DNA of 5,152 bases from Bacillota bacterium. GTDB lineage: Bacteria > Bacillota > Sulfobacillia > Symbiobacteriales > ZC4RG38. The stretch is from NCBI GenBank assembly GCA_003242505.1, contig QGUP01000174.1, positions 1 through 5,152 of the forward strand, in the 5' to 3' direction. Both the position numbers and the translations under genes were made by a program. The notes under the pieces were generated by a model. It was not told where the DNA came from and did not search any database. It saw nothing but the letters and a program-made list of their open reading frames with translations. The first letter of the stretch is position 1; each line of letters starts with the position of its first letter. This document shows positions 4,448 through 5,152 of the stretch, piece by piece.

Positions 4448-5152
4448 CTCCATCCCCTCCCCGGAAGTACCGCCGGTAGATCTCGTCCAGGTTGTGGCTC
4501 CGGAGCTGGAGGTGGAGGACCGTCCCGCCGGCCCCGACGACCCGCCGGACCACCTCGCCCCGGACGTCCCGGTCGAGGAGGAGCCTGAGCCGCCCGGCGG
4601 GCCCCTCCCCCGGCGCCGGGGGCTGGACCTCCCGGACCCCGGGGGTCTGCCGGATGGCGCTGAGGACGCTCTCGGAGGCCGGCTCCACCTCCATCTCCAC
4701 CTGCAGCGGCTCCCCGGCGAAGACCTGGGCGGCCAGTTCGTCGATCCGGCCGCAGGCGATCATCCGGCCGGCGACAAAGATCCCCACCCGGTCGCAGACC
4801 GCCTGGACCTGGTTCAGGAGGTGGGAGGAGAGCAGGACCGTCATCCCGCCCTCCCGGCTGAGCCGCCGGATCAGCACCAGGAACTCCTGGGCCCCCTCAG
4901 GGTCGAGGCCCAGGGTGGGCTCGTCCAGGATCGCCACCCGGGGCTGCTTGAGGAGGACGTCCGCCAGCCCCAGCCGCTGACGCATGCCCCGGGAGTAGGT
5001 GGCCACCTTCCGGTCGGCCACGGCGGTGAGGCCGACCTGCTCGAGGGCGACCTCGATCCGCCGCTCCGCCTCCTCCCGGGGCAGGCCGTTGCGGCCCCGG
5101 GGGAACCGGCGGGTCCTTATAAACATCTGACCAGGCCGACGAATAAAGGGGG
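4404..5152 (-). CDS. ABC-2 type transporter ATP-binding protein, 5' partial
   Basis: This is the ATPase subunit of the exporter, cut by the right edge. The visible part begins just before the helical domain (NGLPREEAERRIE) and contains the signature motif as YSRGMRQR instead of LSGGQ (a usual variant in ABC-2 ATPases), Walker B RVAILDEP, the D-loop GLDPEG, and the H-switch histidine in LLSSHLL. Counted from ATG 5126 these are near residues 44-51, 63-70, 73-78 and 102. Walker A and a convincing Q-loop are absent, as expected if they lie beyond the edge. After about residue 130 comes the C-terminal accessory domain common in this subfamily, ending in SHNLDEIYRRYF. I do not accept ATG 5126 as the true start: it has no ribosome-binding site, the frame stays open to the edge, and a protein starting there could not bind ATP normally. 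The codons before NGLPREE do not look like the family (see findings). The permease gene overlaps its 3' end by 44 nt. Confidence 0.9.
   Translation of the reverse strand, partial: PFIRRPGQMFIRTRRFPRGRNGLPREEAERRIEVALEQVGLTAVADRKVATYSRGMRQRLGLADVLLKQPRVAILDEPTLGLDPEGAQEFLVLIRRLSREGGMTVLLSSHLLNQVQAVCDRVGIFVAGRMIACGRIDELAAQVFAGEPLQVEMEVEPASESVLSAIRQTPGVREVQPPAPGEGPAGRLRLLLDRDVRGEVVRRVVGAGGTVLHLQLRSHNLDEIYRRYFRGGDGDGTAAAAGLARAAR
4456..4460 (-). promoter_or_regulatory. Ribosome-binding site of the permease gene, inside the ATPase gene
   Basis: On the minus strand GGAGG sits within a GGGGAGGGG run, 8 nt before ATG 4447 and 2 nt before ATG 4453. It lies inside the 3' end of the ATPase coding sequence, so the permease can be translated by coupled reinitiation. 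Confidence 0.5.

Noticed and set aside
3485..4588. A 367-codon plus-strand frame antisense to the ABC permease and the ATPase 3' end
   Set aside because: Its translation is Gly/Glu/Pro/Gln-rich and without domain structure, while the minus strand gives clear membrane segments and ABC-2 motifs.
5114..5126. ATG 5126 as the true start of a short ABC ATPase, with TTTATAAGG nearby as a promoter-like box
   Set aside because: There is no ribosome-binding site, the frame is open to the edge, and the protein would lack Walker A. The TATAAG-like bases lie at or after the start, so they could not serve it.

Overview
This is a short stretch of very GC-rich bacterial DNA (roughly 70% GC by eye, with strong G/C preference at third codon positions). 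Ribosome-binding sites are of the classical GGAGG type. The GC level, the Thermus-like family I pyrophosphatase and the gene style would suit a high-GC Bacillota lineage (Thermaerobacter/Symbiobacterium/Limnochorda-like) or a relative of the Chloroflexota or Deinococcota. The sequence alone does not settle this, and the taxonomic guess is weak. Both ends cut through genes.

Layout. Plus strand, left half: (1) the C-terminal part of a proline-rich-linker protein whose last ~130 residues look like the C-terminal domain of RskA-type anti-sigma factors (3-524). (2) A ~200 bp gap with a strong hairpin (627-656) and the leader of the next operon. (3) A two-gene signalling operon: a stand-alone receiver protein (723-1097), then, 6 nt later, a soluble PAS-PAS histidine kinase (1104-2651) with a low-complexity, tandemly repeated C-terminal tail. 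Minus strand, right half, reading leftwards: (4) the C-terminal part of an ABC-2 type ATPase (4404 to the right edge). (5) Its six-helix permease (3404-4447), overlapping the ATPase gene by 44 nt. (6) A family I inorganic pyrophosphatase (2819-3322), probably with its own promoter between the permease and itself. The kinase and the pyrophosphatase are convergent, and a 15 bp terminator-like hairpin (2683-2720) lies between them.

How the genes work together. The receiver and kinase very probably form a phosphorelay whose final output is not encoded here: the receiver has no effector domain and the kinase has no membrane segment. The ATPase and permease form one exporter of unknown substrate. 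The pyrophosphatase is a housekeeping enzyme that pulls biosynthetic reactions forward. I see no mobile element, CRISPR array, tRNA or rRNA, and no clear sign of an undescribed system. The points most worth a second look are the unexpected, AT-richer sequence at the right edge of the ATPase gene, the 45 bp tandem repeat at the kinase 3' end that carries the stop codon, and the start and promoter arrangement of the pyrophosphatase.
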